A DNA stretch of 64,000 bases from Candidatus Liminaster caballi (GTDB taxonomy: Bacteria; Bacteroidota; Bacteroidia; Bacteroidales; UBA3663): assembly GCA_018065085.1 (NCBI GenBank), contig JAGHUA010000039.1, positions 1-64,000 on the forward strand, written 5' to 3'. The notes beneath the pieces are model-generated. The model was not told the DNA's origin, did not search any database, and was given only the letters and a program-made list of their open reading frames with translations. This document shows positions 19,592-26,798 of this stretch, piece by piece (within the stretch, counting starts at the first letter, position 1; each line of letters opens with the position of its first letter). A program made the translations under genes and the position numbers.

Positions 19592-21406
19592 TCATTCATG
19601 CACGTCGGCGAGATCCTGTCCGATGGCCACGGCGTCGTCCTTCGAGCGTATGAGCTGGGCGAGGACGGCGGCGATGTTGTTTGTCTCGCTCATCTTGATG
19701 TCCTTGACCAGCAGCTGGATGTTGCTGTTGTTGTAGGTGTTTTCCTCGATCGAGAACACCACGTCGAACGGCTTGCCGCTCTTCACGATGTCGAGCTTGT
19801 CGGCGAGGTTGAATGCGATGCCGTTGTGGGTGAAGTTCGTCTCCGGATCGACCATTTCGAGGCGGATGTGTTCGTTGTCGCGACCCACCAGGCGGCTGTT
19901 GCCCTGATCCTTGATGCGGCGGGCCACAAAGAGCGGCTTGCTGTTGCCAGGGCCGAACGGAGCCAGTGGCTTGAGGTTGCGGAACAGGCGCGGAGTGACC
20001 TCACGGAAACGCACTTCCATGTCGATGTCGAGATGCTGGCGCTGCTGCTGAGGGGTGATGTGATCCTCCACCCACTTTTCGAAACGGCTGGTCAGCTCGG
20101 GGATGTTGTCTTCGCTGAGGGTAAGGCCTGCGGCATAGGTGTGTCCGCCGAAGTTCTCGACAAGGTCGCGGCAGGAGTCGATGGCGCTATAGACGTCGAA
20201 GCCCTGTATTGAACGTGCCGAACCGCTGGCAAATCCGCAGGCGGTGGTCAATACGACGGCAGGGCGGTAGTAGCGTTCGGTCAGGCGGCTTGCCACGATG
20301 CCGATCACGCCCTTGTGCCATGACGGATTATAGACGAGGATGGATTTCTTGTCCTTGATGTCCATCTTGTCAACCATGTTGAATGCCTCCTCGGTGACGC
20401 GCTTGTCAAGGTCCTTGCGGCTGTCGTTATATCCGGCGATGTTGATGGCAACGCTCTCGGCTGTCTTCATGTCGCGGGCGGTGAGCAGATCGACGGCTTC
20501 CTTGCCGCACATCATACGTCCGGCGGCATTGATGCGAGGGCCGATCTTGAACACGATGTCAGAGTTGGTCAGTTCCTTCTTTTCGAGGCCGCATTGCCTG
20601 ATGATGGCCTTGAGGCCGTAGCATGGCGAGTCGTTGAGGCGGCGGAGGCCGTAGAACGACAGGATGCGGTTCTCGCCTGTCATCGGCACGATGTCGGTGG
20701 CGATGCTTATGGCGCAGAGGTCGAGCAGCGGATAGAGCATCGACATCTCGTTCATGCCGTTGTTGCGGGCGAAGGCCTGCATCAGCTTGAAGCCGACGCC
20801 GCATGCTGAGAGGTGGGGGTAGGGATATTCGTCGTCCGGACGCTTGGGGTCGAGCACGGCTACGGCATCGGGCAGCTCATCGTCCGGCTTATGATGGTCG
20901 CAGATGATGAAGTCGATGCCCTTGTCGCGTGCATAGTCGACCATGTCGTTGGCTTTGATGCCGCAATCTAAGGCAATGATAAGTTTTACGCCGTTGTCAT
21001 AGGCGTAGTCAACACCCTTTTCCGAGATTCCATATCCGTCGTCATAGCGGTCGGGTATGTAGTAGTCGAGGGCAGAGTAGATGCTGCGGAGGAAACGATA
21101 GACAAGCGCCACGCTCGATGTGCCATCCACATCATAATCTCCATAGATCAGGATGCGCTCTTTGCGGCCGATGGCCTGGTTCAGTCTTTTCACGGCCTTG
21201 TCCATGTCCTTCATGAGGAATGGGTCGTGCAATCCGGCTGACAGTTGCGGGCGGAAGAATGTGCGTGCCTCTTCTGCGTTCGTCACTCCGCGCTGAGCCA
21301 GCAGGTGAGCGACGATGGGGTTAAGGTTTTGTTCTGCTATTAGCTCATCCTTGATCTCTTTCTGCTCGTTTGTTAAGGTGCGACAATTCCATTGGTAATT
21401 GGTCAT
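19592..21406 (-). CDS. recJ: single-stranded-DNA-specific exonuclease RecJ
   Basis: A 604-residue DHH/DHHA1 exonuclease that degrades single-stranded DNA 5'-3' in recombination and repair. The catalytic blocks IYGDYDVDG, ALDCG and ICDHHKPDD are in order, and KIGPRINAAGRM and GGHTYAAGLTL mark the DHHA1 and RecJ core. A C-terminal OB region follows. The start codon lies 62 bp inside the end of the upstream SPOR-protein gene, so translation is probably coupled. RecJ and RecQ act together at stalled forks in other bacteria. Confidence 0.93.
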   Translation of the reverse strand: MTNYQWNCRTLTNEQKEIKDELIAEQNLNPIVAHLLAQRGVTNAEEARTFFRPQLSAGLHDPFLMKDMDKAVKRLNQAIGRKERILIYGDYDVDGTSSVALVYRFLRSIYSALDYYIPDRYDDGYGISEKGVDYAYDNGVKLIIALDCGIKANDMVDYARDKGIDFIICDHHKPDDELPDAVAVLDPKRPDDEYPYPHLSACGVGFKLMQAFARNNGMNEMSMLYPLLDLCAISIATDIVPMTGENRILSFYGLRRLNDSPCYGLKAIIRQCGLEKKELTNSDIVFKIGPRINAAGRMMCGKEAVDLLTARDMKTAESVAINIAGYNDSRKDLDKRVTEEAFNMVDKMDIKDKKSILVYNPSWHKGVIGIVASRLTERYYRPAVVLTTACGFASGSARSIQGFDVYSAIDSCRDLVENFGGHTYAAGLTLSEDNIPELTSRFEKWVEDHITPQQQRQHLDIDMEVRFREVTPRLFRNLKPLAPFGPGNSKPLFVARRIKDQGNSRLVGRDNEHIRLEMVDPETNFTHNGIAFNLADKLDIVKSGKPFDVVFSIEENTYNNSNIQLLVKDIKMSETNNIAAVLAQLIRSKDDAVAIGQDLADVHE

Positions 21407-22535
21407 TATCTTTATTTTTTATTATTTGCAGAAGGGATTGGGTGCGCACGGCGAGGAGCCATGCGTCGGAGAACTGTGTTGCCGAACGCAGGTCGTCGAG
21501 GTATGCCTCGGCGTCGGTCTTGATGCTGAATGCGTTGATGAAGATGCGGAAGCGTCCGTCCTTTTCGGCGATGCCGAGCTTGTCGTAGCCCTTGCGTCCA
21601 AGGCGCTGGGTGAGGATTTCGGCTTCCTCCAGGGTCTTGCAGCTGCCCACGATGATGAGATACATCTTCTCGGGCAATGGCTCGGCCGATGCGTCCGCAG
21701 CGGCTGAAGGTTCGGCTGTCTCTGCCACGGCTGTCTCTGCGTCCGCAGCGGTCATGGCGTCGGCCGACGGTGTGGCTGCCGAGAGCATCGAGTCGATCGA
21801 AGCGAGAATCTGACTGTCGTCCTGCTCCCAGCTCTCGTCCCATGACTGAGGATCGAGGTTGTTGAACTGGCGCATCAGCAGGTTGGTATCTACGATGTTT
21901 GCATACTGGCGCCTGCCGGTGCTGTCGGTGCCGGGAATGAGGCTTGCGAAGAAGAACATGACCACGAGCAGGGCAATGGCGGCGCGGCGCAGCCATACCT
22001 TAGGCAGCTCGATGACGTCGGTGCGTCGCTCTGGCTTCAGTTCGATGACCGGAGCCGGCTTCACGCCGCCGGTGGCCGGAGCGAGGCGTTCGTTCTCGAT
22101 CTCCTGCCATGTGCGGAGCTTCAGTGCCTGAAGGCCGTAGTGACACGGATCGTTGTCCATCTGATCGGCAGCGATGAATGCGAGGTGGCACTCCTGGTCG
22201 CAGAACAGATGGCCGAGATGGCCCAACTGGCAGCGGCCTTCGTGCTGCACGCGATCGAGCACATTGCCGACCTGCATGCTGATCACGGCGTTTGCCTCGT
22301 CGAACGAGAGGTGCTCTGCCTGCATGATGACGTTGCAGAGCATGCCGTCGTCATGATCCATGAAGCGGTTGAACTTGAGCATGCGGTGAGGCGGGATCAT
22401 CTGACCGCTGCGCAGAATACGCGAATCTTCCTCCTGAAGCATGAAGCCGCCGATGCCCGGCACAAAAGCGTAGTGACGGGTCATGAGCAGGTATTCGATG
22501 TATGTATTGAGCGCTCTCATATCATGTAATTTCAT
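21345..22535 (-). CDS. HU-CCDC81 and SPOR domain protein
   Basis: A 396-residue membrane protein. The N-terminal ~125 residues (LNTYIEYLLMTRHYAFVPGIGGF, then FDEANAVISMQVGNVLDRVQ) match the bacterial HU-CCDC81 domains. A single membrane helix lies at about 190-205 (AAIALLVVMFFFASLIPG). A low-complexity Ala/Glu linker leads to a C-terminal SPOR domain (KMYLIIVGSCKTLEEAEILTQRL), which binds denuded peptidoglycan at the septum. The start at 22535 was chosen because a longer TTG frame crosses the promoter at 22547-22554. It overlaps recJ by 62 bp. A role in cell division or nucleoid-envelope linkage is inferred. Confidence 0.85.
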   Translation of the reverse strand: MKLHDMRALNTYIEYLLMTRHYAFVPGIGGFMLQEEDSRILRSGQMIPPHRMLKFNRFMDHDDGMLCNVIMQAEHLSFDEANAVISMQVGNVLDRVQHEGRCQLGHLGHLFCDQECHLAFIAADQMDNDPCHYGLQALKLRTWQEIENERLAPATGGVKPAPVIELKPERRTDVIELPKVWLRRAAIALLVVMFFFASLIPGTDSTGRRQYANIVDTNLLMRQFNNLDPQSWDESWEQDDSQILASIDSMLSAATPSADAMTAADAETAVAETAEPSAAADASAEPLPEKMYLIIVGSCKTLEEAEILTQRLGRKGYDKLGIAEKDGRFRIFINAFSIKTDAEAYLDDLRSATQFSDAWLLAVRTQSLLQIIKNKDNDQLPMELSHLNKRAERDQG

Positions 22536-22546
22536 ATTAAACCGCG

Positions 22547-22554
22547 CAAAGATA
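22547..22554 (-). promoter_or_regulatory. -7 promoter element for the SPOR-recJ-recQ operon
   Basis: TATCTTTG on the minus strand followed by CGCGG, 12 bp upstream of the chosen ATG. It would drive the SPOR protein, recJ and recQ as one transcript. Confidence 0.7.
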
Positions 22555-22601
22555 ACATATTTTTTGCGCAATTCCAAATAATTGTCCAAAAAACTTGCGA
22601 A

Positions 22602-23429
22602 TTACCTGTATTTTTCGAGCATTTGGCTCACAATTTGCTGCGAGAGGCCCATTTCGAGTGCCGTATTGATGTCTCGGCGTGCGTATTCCCTGTCGCCCTT
22701 GGCGTATCTGATCTGGGCTCTGAGCACGAACGACATCGGATCCTGGCTGTTGAGCTTTATCGACTCGTTGATGTCGGTGAGGGCTGCTCCCATGCGGTTA
22801 CTGAGATAATAGACCTCGGCTCTGTCGCGCAGGAGGCTCCAGCTCTTCGGGTTGGCTTTGAGCAAGGCGTCATAGAGGTCGGCTGCGAGCGAATACTGGC
22901 GCTGTGCCTTATAGATGATGGCCATGCCGAGGCGCGACTTGGCGCTGTTGGGGTTGAACCTGTCGATGTATTCAAAGTCCTCCTGTGCGCCGATGGTGTC
23001 GCTGCTCATGAAGCGGCACAGGCCGCGTTCGTAGAGCCATGTCTCGTTCATCGGATCGCGCCTGATGAGGGCCGTATAGTCCTCGATGGCGTCCTGATAC
23101 CGTTCCATCTCGGCATAGAGCTGGGCGCGGTTTGCCCTGACCGACGGGATGTCCTCAAGCAGGGCGACGGCGCAGCTGAAGCTGATCTCGGCCTCCTGCA
23201 GCTTGCCCTGACGGCGCTGGAGCGTCCCGAGGTTCGAGAACAGAAGTCCGTTGCCGGGGTTGGCCGGTTCGAGGCGCATCGCCTGCTTCAGGCATTCCTC
23301 GGCCATCGCGATGCTGTCGCTGTCCAGATAGTCGTAGCTGCGTTCGATCCATTGGTCGTATGTCTGCGATTTTGCCAACTGCACACAGAAAACTATGGCA
23401 AGAAAGGCGTGAAAGGTGCGATTTTTCAT
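22602..23429 (-). CDS. secreted tetratricopeptide repeat protein
   Basis: A 275-residue protein with a signal peptide (MKNRTFHAFLAIVFCVQLAKSQ) followed by about six tandem TPR units through the whole length (for example NGLLFSNLGTLQRRQGKLQEAE, RANRAQLYAEMERYQDAIED). TPRs form helical scaffolds that bind other proteins, here probably in the periplasm or at the outer membrane. No partner can be named. The ATG at 23429 is used because the longer frame runs through the TATCTTTG element at 23452-23459. It is divergent from the DUF3298 lipoprotein gene. Confidence 0.8.
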   Translation of the reverse strand: MKNRTFHAFLAIVFCVQLAKSQTYDQWIERSYDYLDSDSIAMAEECLKQAMRLEPANPGNGLLFSNLGTLQRRQGKLQEAEISFSCAVALLEDIPSVRANRAQLYAEMERYQDAIEDYTALIRRDPMNETWLYERGLCRFMSSDTIGAQEDFEYIDRFNPNSAKSRLGMAIIYKAQRQYSLAADLYDALLKANPKSWSLLRDRAEVYYLSNRMGAALTDINESIKLNSQDPMSFVLRAQIRYAKGDREYARRDINTALEMGLSQQIVSQMLEKYR

Positions 23430-23451
23430 CTTTTTTTCTGAATTTTCCGTG

Positions 23452-23459
23452 CAAAGATA
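23452..23459 (-). promoter_or_regulatory. -7 promoter element of the TPR gene
   Basis: TATCTTTG on the minus strand followed by CACGG, 22 bp from the divergent element at 23482-23489. Confidence 0.65.
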
Positions 23460-23481
23460 ACCAATCTTTCCCAAAACTGAG

Positions 23482-23489
23482 TATCTTTG
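23482..23489 (+). promoter_or_regulatory. -7 promoter element of the DUF3298 gene
   Basis: TATCTTTG on the plus strand followed by CGCC, about 32 bp before the ATG at 23522. Confidence 0.65.
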
Positions 23490-23521
23490 CGCCAACTTTT
23501 AAGTATTTTTTGTATAAAACG

Positions 23522-24373
23522 ATGAGAAAATTTGCAGTTTTTCAGTTTTTGCCGCTTGCGTTGGCTGTTCTGCCGATGGTCTTTGGCGGCTTGGTATCGT
23601 GTGTTCCCGGTGTCAGAGGTGCGGAAGGTGAGCTGGTGCTCGACACCCTTCGCCTTGACAGCATTATCCCTCTTTTCGACGATGAGGCAGAACCTGCGCT
23701 TACCCTCGGCTATGAGGTGGAGAGGCCTGTGGGCGGATCTCCGCAGCTGGTCGGGTCGCTCGACCGTATGATCTGCTCGATGGTGGAGAACGGCGCCTAT
23801 CTCGATGCCGACAATGACGTGGCGTGCATGCTCGGCAAGTTTGTCGACTCTCATGCCGGTGCCTATCACGACGAGCTCAACGAGTTCACGAAGGACGAGC
23901 TCCGCAATAATGCGCTGTGGCTTAACTATGAGGCTTCGCTTCGTGGCAGGGTCATAGGCCAATACTGTGATTTCCTGAGCTATGAGGTGGTTTTCTACGG
24001 CTACAACGGCGGTGCTCACGGCCAGACGGTCTGCACGTGCTCGGTGTTCGACATGCGGCAGATGATGCCCCTTCAGCTGTCCAATGTCATCGACGAAGCC
24101 ACGATGCCTGTCGTCTCGCAGCTGTTCCTCGACAGGCTTGCGCTCTTCTTCGACTGTAGCGATTATGCCGACCTCAAGGCCAAAGGCTATCTGTTTGACT
24201 ACTCCGATCCCGGTCCTACGGAGAACTTCTTCTTCGATGAGAAGGGCATCACCTGGGTGTTCAATCAGTATGACATCGCTCCTTATGCCTACGGACAGCC
24301 AACGGTCACCCTCTCATGGGATGAACTCCAGCCGCTCCTCCCGTCCGAGTCGCCTGCGATGCGAGTCTTCTGA
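23522..24373 (+). CDS. DUF3298 (RsiV-like) lipoprotein
   Basis: A 283-residue protein with a lipoprotein signal (LPMVFGGLVSC, Cys at about residue 27). The middle contains FYGYNGGAHGQ, and the end (FNQYDIAPYAYGQPTVTLSWDEL) is the typical DUF3298 C-terminal segment, so it carries the DUF4163/DUF3298 arrangement known from the extracellular part of the anti-sigma factor RsiV. It has no cytoplasmic anti-sigma part and is probably a surface or periplasmic lipoprotein of unknown role. The ATG at 23522 follows directly after its promoter; the longer frame starts inside the TPR gene. Confidence 0.8.
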   Translation: MRKFAVFQFLPLALAVLPMVFGGLVSCVPGVRGAEGELVLDTLRLDSIIPLFDDEAEPALTLGYEVERPVGGSPQLVGSLDRMICSMVENGAYLDADNDVACMLGKFVDSHAGAYHDELNEFTKDELRNNALWLNYEASLRGRVIGQYCDFLSYEVVFYGYNGGAHGQTVCTCSVFDMRQMMPLQLSNVIDEATMPVVSQLFLDRLALFFDCSDYADLKAKGYLFDYSDPGPTENFFFDEKGITWVFNQYDIAPYAYGQPTVTLSWDELQPLLPSESPAMRVF

Positions 24374-24404
24374 ACCGGGCAGGCTTGCAAAACTTTTTCT
24401 ATTC

Positions 24405-24545
24405 TCTCTCCACGCTCAGGCAGGCCGCTGCAGATGCCTCCCCGAGCGATTGCGCGCATCGTCAAATCTCCGGCGCGGCTGTTCCCTGTGTCCCCCAACG
24501 CAGGGTGATTGCCGCCGAATTCGCTGCCTTGAGATTTGACGGTGC
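24405..24545 (-). ncRNA. candidate structured small RNA
   Basis: A minus-strand TATCTTTG element (24545-24552) points into a stretch without a good open frame that can fold strongly. An 11-bp perfect inverted repeat (24460-24470 with 24531-24541) encloses nested GC-rich arms (CCCTG/CAGGG, GGC/GCC). Just downstream is a second hairpin (24413-24425 with 24436-24448) with 11 Watson-Crick pairs, one G-U and one mismatch in 13. The wobble pair is G-U only if the minus strand is transcribed; on the plus strand it would be A-C. No clean T-run terminator is seen, so the 3' end is uncertain. It does not match the SRP RNA, RNase P or tmRNA signatures I know. Confidence 0.4.
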
Positions 24546-24552
24546 AAAGATA
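24545..24552 (-). promoter_or_regulatory. -7 promoter element of the candidate small RNA
   Basis: TATCTTTG on the minus strand followed by CACCGTC. No protein gene lies downstream on that strand before the opposing DUF3298 gene, which is why a non-coding transcript is proposed. Confidence 0.5.
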
Positions 24553-24681
24553 CGACATGAAAAGTGCGGTTTTCGCATTTTGCATTAAAAAAATTAATAA
24601 AAAATTCAATACGTCCGTTTCCGCATTCCTGCCATATCCTACAAACGTCTGATTTCCATACTTTTCCCCCTTTGGACGTTA

Positions 24682-24794
24682 TTCGGGAAAAGACACCTTG
24701 TTCAGGGAAAGACACCTTATTCAGGAAAAGATACCTTGTTCGGGGAAAAAGACACCTTATTCAGGGAAAGACAAACCTTGTTCGGGAAAGACGG
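24682..24794. repeat. six-unit ~20-bp tandem repeat
   Basis: Units of the form TTCAGGGAAAGACACCTT recur with a 19-21 bp period at about 24682, 24701, 24720, 24739, 24760 and 24781. Variable positions are CAGGG/CGGGG and the final TG/TA. Open frames across it are a by-product of the repeats. Confidence 0.75.
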
Positions 24795-24811
24795 TGTGTC
24801 GGTGTTACACT

Positions 24812-24954
24812 GCTACAGTGCTACAGTTCGAAATTTAACAGCAAACATCCAAGATTTATCTTTATATTTATATATATATAAATGTATATATATATAAATA
24901 TAAAAATTCTTTTTTGTTTTTCGCTTCCTTATTTTTCAACTGTAGCGCTGTAGC
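24812..24954. repeat. long inverted repeat around an AT-rich core
   Basis: GCTACAGTGCTACAGTT (24812-24828) is mirrored by AACTGTAGCGCTGTAGC (24938-24954) with a single wobble position. Each arm is itself a direct repeat of CTACAGTG-like words. The ~109 bp between is mostly TATATA-rich and partly palindromic (around 24863-24905). It sits upstream of rsmG, about 145 bp from its promoter. Function unknown. Confidence 0.65.
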
Positions 24955-25097
24955 GCTGCAACACTGCCCGGCGGTGCGGCTTTGGATAGATGGCCGAAAT
25001 TGTACACTGCTGTTTGCAAAACCGGGTAAATTTGGAAGATTTTACCTGCGCGCGTAAATTATTTGCCGAAATCCTTGAAAGTGTCAGAAAAATTGAG

Positions 25098-25105
25098 TAT
25101 ATTTG
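25098..25105 (+). promoter_or_regulatory. -7 promoter element of rsmG
   Basis: TATATTTG followed by CACC on the plus strand, 27 bp before the ATG at 25133. Confidence 0.65.
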
Positions 25106-25132
25106 CACCATATAAAACAAAGCCCCCGACCC

Positions 25133-25747
25133 ATGCAATTGGACCTGACACAATTCCCCCACCTGACCGAGACGCAGCTTGCACAGTTTGAGGCACTCGG
25201 CGACCTCTATACCGACTGGAACTCGAAGATCAATGTCATCTCGCGCAAGGATATTGACAACCTCTACCTGCATCACGTGCAGCATTCATTGGCCGTTGCC
25301 TGCTTCGTCAACTCCAGGATGGGCGGCTGGCGTCCGGGCACAACGGTGGTGGACGTGGGTTGCGGCGGTGGATTCCCGGGCGTGCCTCTTGCCATCATGT
25401 ATCCCGACGTCCGGTTCCTGCTCGTCGATAGGATAGGCAAGAAGGTCAGAGTGGCGCAGGCGGTGGCCGATGCGGTGGGATTGACCAACGTGGAGACGCG
25501 CCATGCCGGCATCGAGGAAGTCCGGCAGACGTTCGACTTCGCCGTGTCGCGAGCTGTGATGGAGCTGCCCGACCTCCTGAAGCTCGTCAGGCGATGCACA
25601 CGCCACGGCCTCATCTGCCTGAAGGGCGGCGACCTTGAGGCGGAACTCTCGCCTGCCATCTGCCGTGGCACGGTGGTCGAGCCGATAAGCCAATGGTTCG
25701 GCGATGAGTTCTTCGTGACAAAGTCGGTGGTCTATACGCCGTTCTGA
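25133..25747 (+). CDS. rsmG: 16S rRNA (guanine527-N7)-methyltransferase
   Basis: A 204-residue class I methyltransferase. The SAM-binding motif I is VVDVGCGGGFPGVPLAI, typical for RsmG/GidB, followed by LVDRIGKKVRVAQAVA and the FAVSRAV segment. It methylates N7 of G527 (E. coli numbering) in 16S rRNA. The upstream in-frame start (MHHIKQ) lies in the promoter region, so the ATG at 25133 is used. A spacer with a C9A8 homopolymer pair separates it from the MBL hydrolase gene. Confidence 0.93.
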   Translation: MQLDLTQFPHLTETQLAQFEALGDLYTDWNSKINVISRKDIDNLYLHHVQHSLAVACFVNSRMGGWRPGTTVVDVGCGGGFPGVPLAIMYPDVRFLLVDRIGKKVRVAQAVADAVGLTNVETRHAGIEEVRQTFDFAVSRAVMELPDLLKLVRRCTRHGLICLKGGDLEAELSPAICRGTVVEPISQWFGDEFFVTKSVVYTPF

Positions 25748-25835
25748 CGACTCGCCGACACACTCCCAGCCTTATAACCCGCAACCTCCAAACCCTCATA
25801 CCCCCCCCCAAAAAAAACTCCAAACCCTCCCAATC

Positions 25836-26483
25836 ATGAACATCAAGACATTTGTCTTCAATCCGTTTCAGGAGAACACCTACCTTGTGTGGGACGACGC
25901 CACACGCGAGGCATTGGCCATCGACCCCGGCATGGGCAGCGAGGCAGAGTGGGAGCGGTTCCGCAGCTTTGTCGATGCCAACGGCCTTGACCTCCGGCGC
26001 GTGCTGCTGACTCATTGCCACATCGATCATCTGATGGGCACGGGCTATGTGAGCGAGGCATGCCATGCTGAGATCTGCGGCCCTGTGGGCGATGAGGCAG
26101 GATTGCCTTCGGCTGTGATGCAGTCGCGTCTGTTCGGTGTGCCGCTGGGCAAAAAGCCTGCCCCGGTGGCGGTGGACATCCGTGAGGGCATGCAGCTGAC
26201 CCTCGGTGGGAGCCGCATCAGGGTCTTTGACATTGCCGGCCACAGTCATCACGGGCTCTGCTATTATTTCGAGGACGACGGCGTGGTGTTCACAGGCGAC
26301 GTGCTGTTTGCAGGCAGTGTGGGACGTTCGGATTTCGGCTCTGCCATGGGCGGCAACCACGAGACGCTCATCGAGGGTATTGTGACAAAGCTGCTGACGC
26401 TGCCCGCCGACGTGAAGGTCTGTCCTGGCCACGGCCTTGCCACGACCATCGGCCATGAGACGGAGCATAACCCCTATTTCTGA
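25836..26483 (+). CDS. MBL-fold metallohydrolase, glyoxalase II-like
   Basis: A 215-residue cytoplasmic hydrolase with the complete dinuclear-metal motif set: THCHIDHLMG, AGHSHHG, TGDVLFAGSVGRSDF and CPGHG, ending in IGHETEHNPYF. This pattern fits the short YcbL-type branch of the glyoxalase II family, which hydrolyses thioester-like substrates; the real substrate is unknown. It opens a run of plus-strand genes. A C9-A8 homopolymer pair lies 19 bp before its start. Confidence 0.87.
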   Translation: MNIKTFVFNPFQENTYLVWDDATREALAIDPGMGSEAEWERFRSFVDANGLDLRRVLLTHCHIDHLMGTGYVSEACHAEICGPVGDEAGLPSAVMQSRLFGVPLGKKPAPVAVDIREGMQLTLGGSRIRVFDIAGHSHHGLCYYFEDDGVVFTGDVLFAGSVGRSDFGSAMGGNHETLIEGIVTKLLTLPADVKVCPGHGLATTIGHETEHNPYF

Positions 26484-26505
26484 CCTCCGGCCATCATCAG
26501 TCACG

Positions 26506-26535
26506 ACAACAAGACAACAGGACAACAAGACAAAC
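26506..26535. repeat. ACAACAAGACAA words before DUF4250 gene
   Basis: Three to four direct copies of GACAACAAGACAACAGG-like words. A related A/G-rich word array follows the small gene at 26721-26795. Confidence 0.5.
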
Positions 26536-26545
26536 ATCTTACAAC

Positions 26546-26722
26546 ATGTATCTGCCATCCGACCCAGACATGCTCTATAGCATGGTGAATATGAAGCTGC
26601 GCGACCGGTACGCCTCGCTCTCCGACCTTTGCGACGATGAGGACATCGATCGCGATGAACTTGAGGCACGTCTCCGCTCGGCCGGCTATGAATACGACGA
26701 AGCCAACAACCGCTTCCACTGA
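26546..26722 (+). CDS. DUF4250 small protein
   Basis: A 58-residue protein (MYLPSDPDMLYSMVNMKLRD at its start, then SLSDLCDDEDIDRDELEARL and SAGYEYDEANNRF). The pattern (L-P-x-D-P-x-M-L, then Y-x-S-L-x-x-L-C, then G-Y-x-Y-D) matches the DUF4250 family of short acidic proteins with a probable helix-turn-helix-like fold. Function is not known. It lies 62 bp after the MBL gene and 76 bp before proA, and is short enough to be missed by simple length filters. Confidence 0.8.
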   Translation: MYLPSDPDMLYSMVNMKLRDRYASLSDLCDDEDIDRDELEARLRSAGYEYDEANNRFH

Positions 26723-26795
26723 CAAAGGACGAAGCGCTGCGCGCTGACGAAGGACGAAAGACGAAGGACAAAGGACAAAGGACGAAAAAAACGAA
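26721..26795. repeat. GACAAAGGACGAA degenerate tandem words before proA
   Basis: About seven copies of a 7-12 bp word (GGACGAA, GGACAAA, AGACGAA) fill the spacer between the DUF4250 gene and proA. The strand bias (A and G on plus) would give an unstructured leader. Confidence 0.6.
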
Positions 26796-26798
26796 ACG

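Noticed and set aside
24385-24881. Short frames in the spacer before rsmG
   Set aside because: They cover inverted and tandem repeats, change composition along their length and lack family resemblance.
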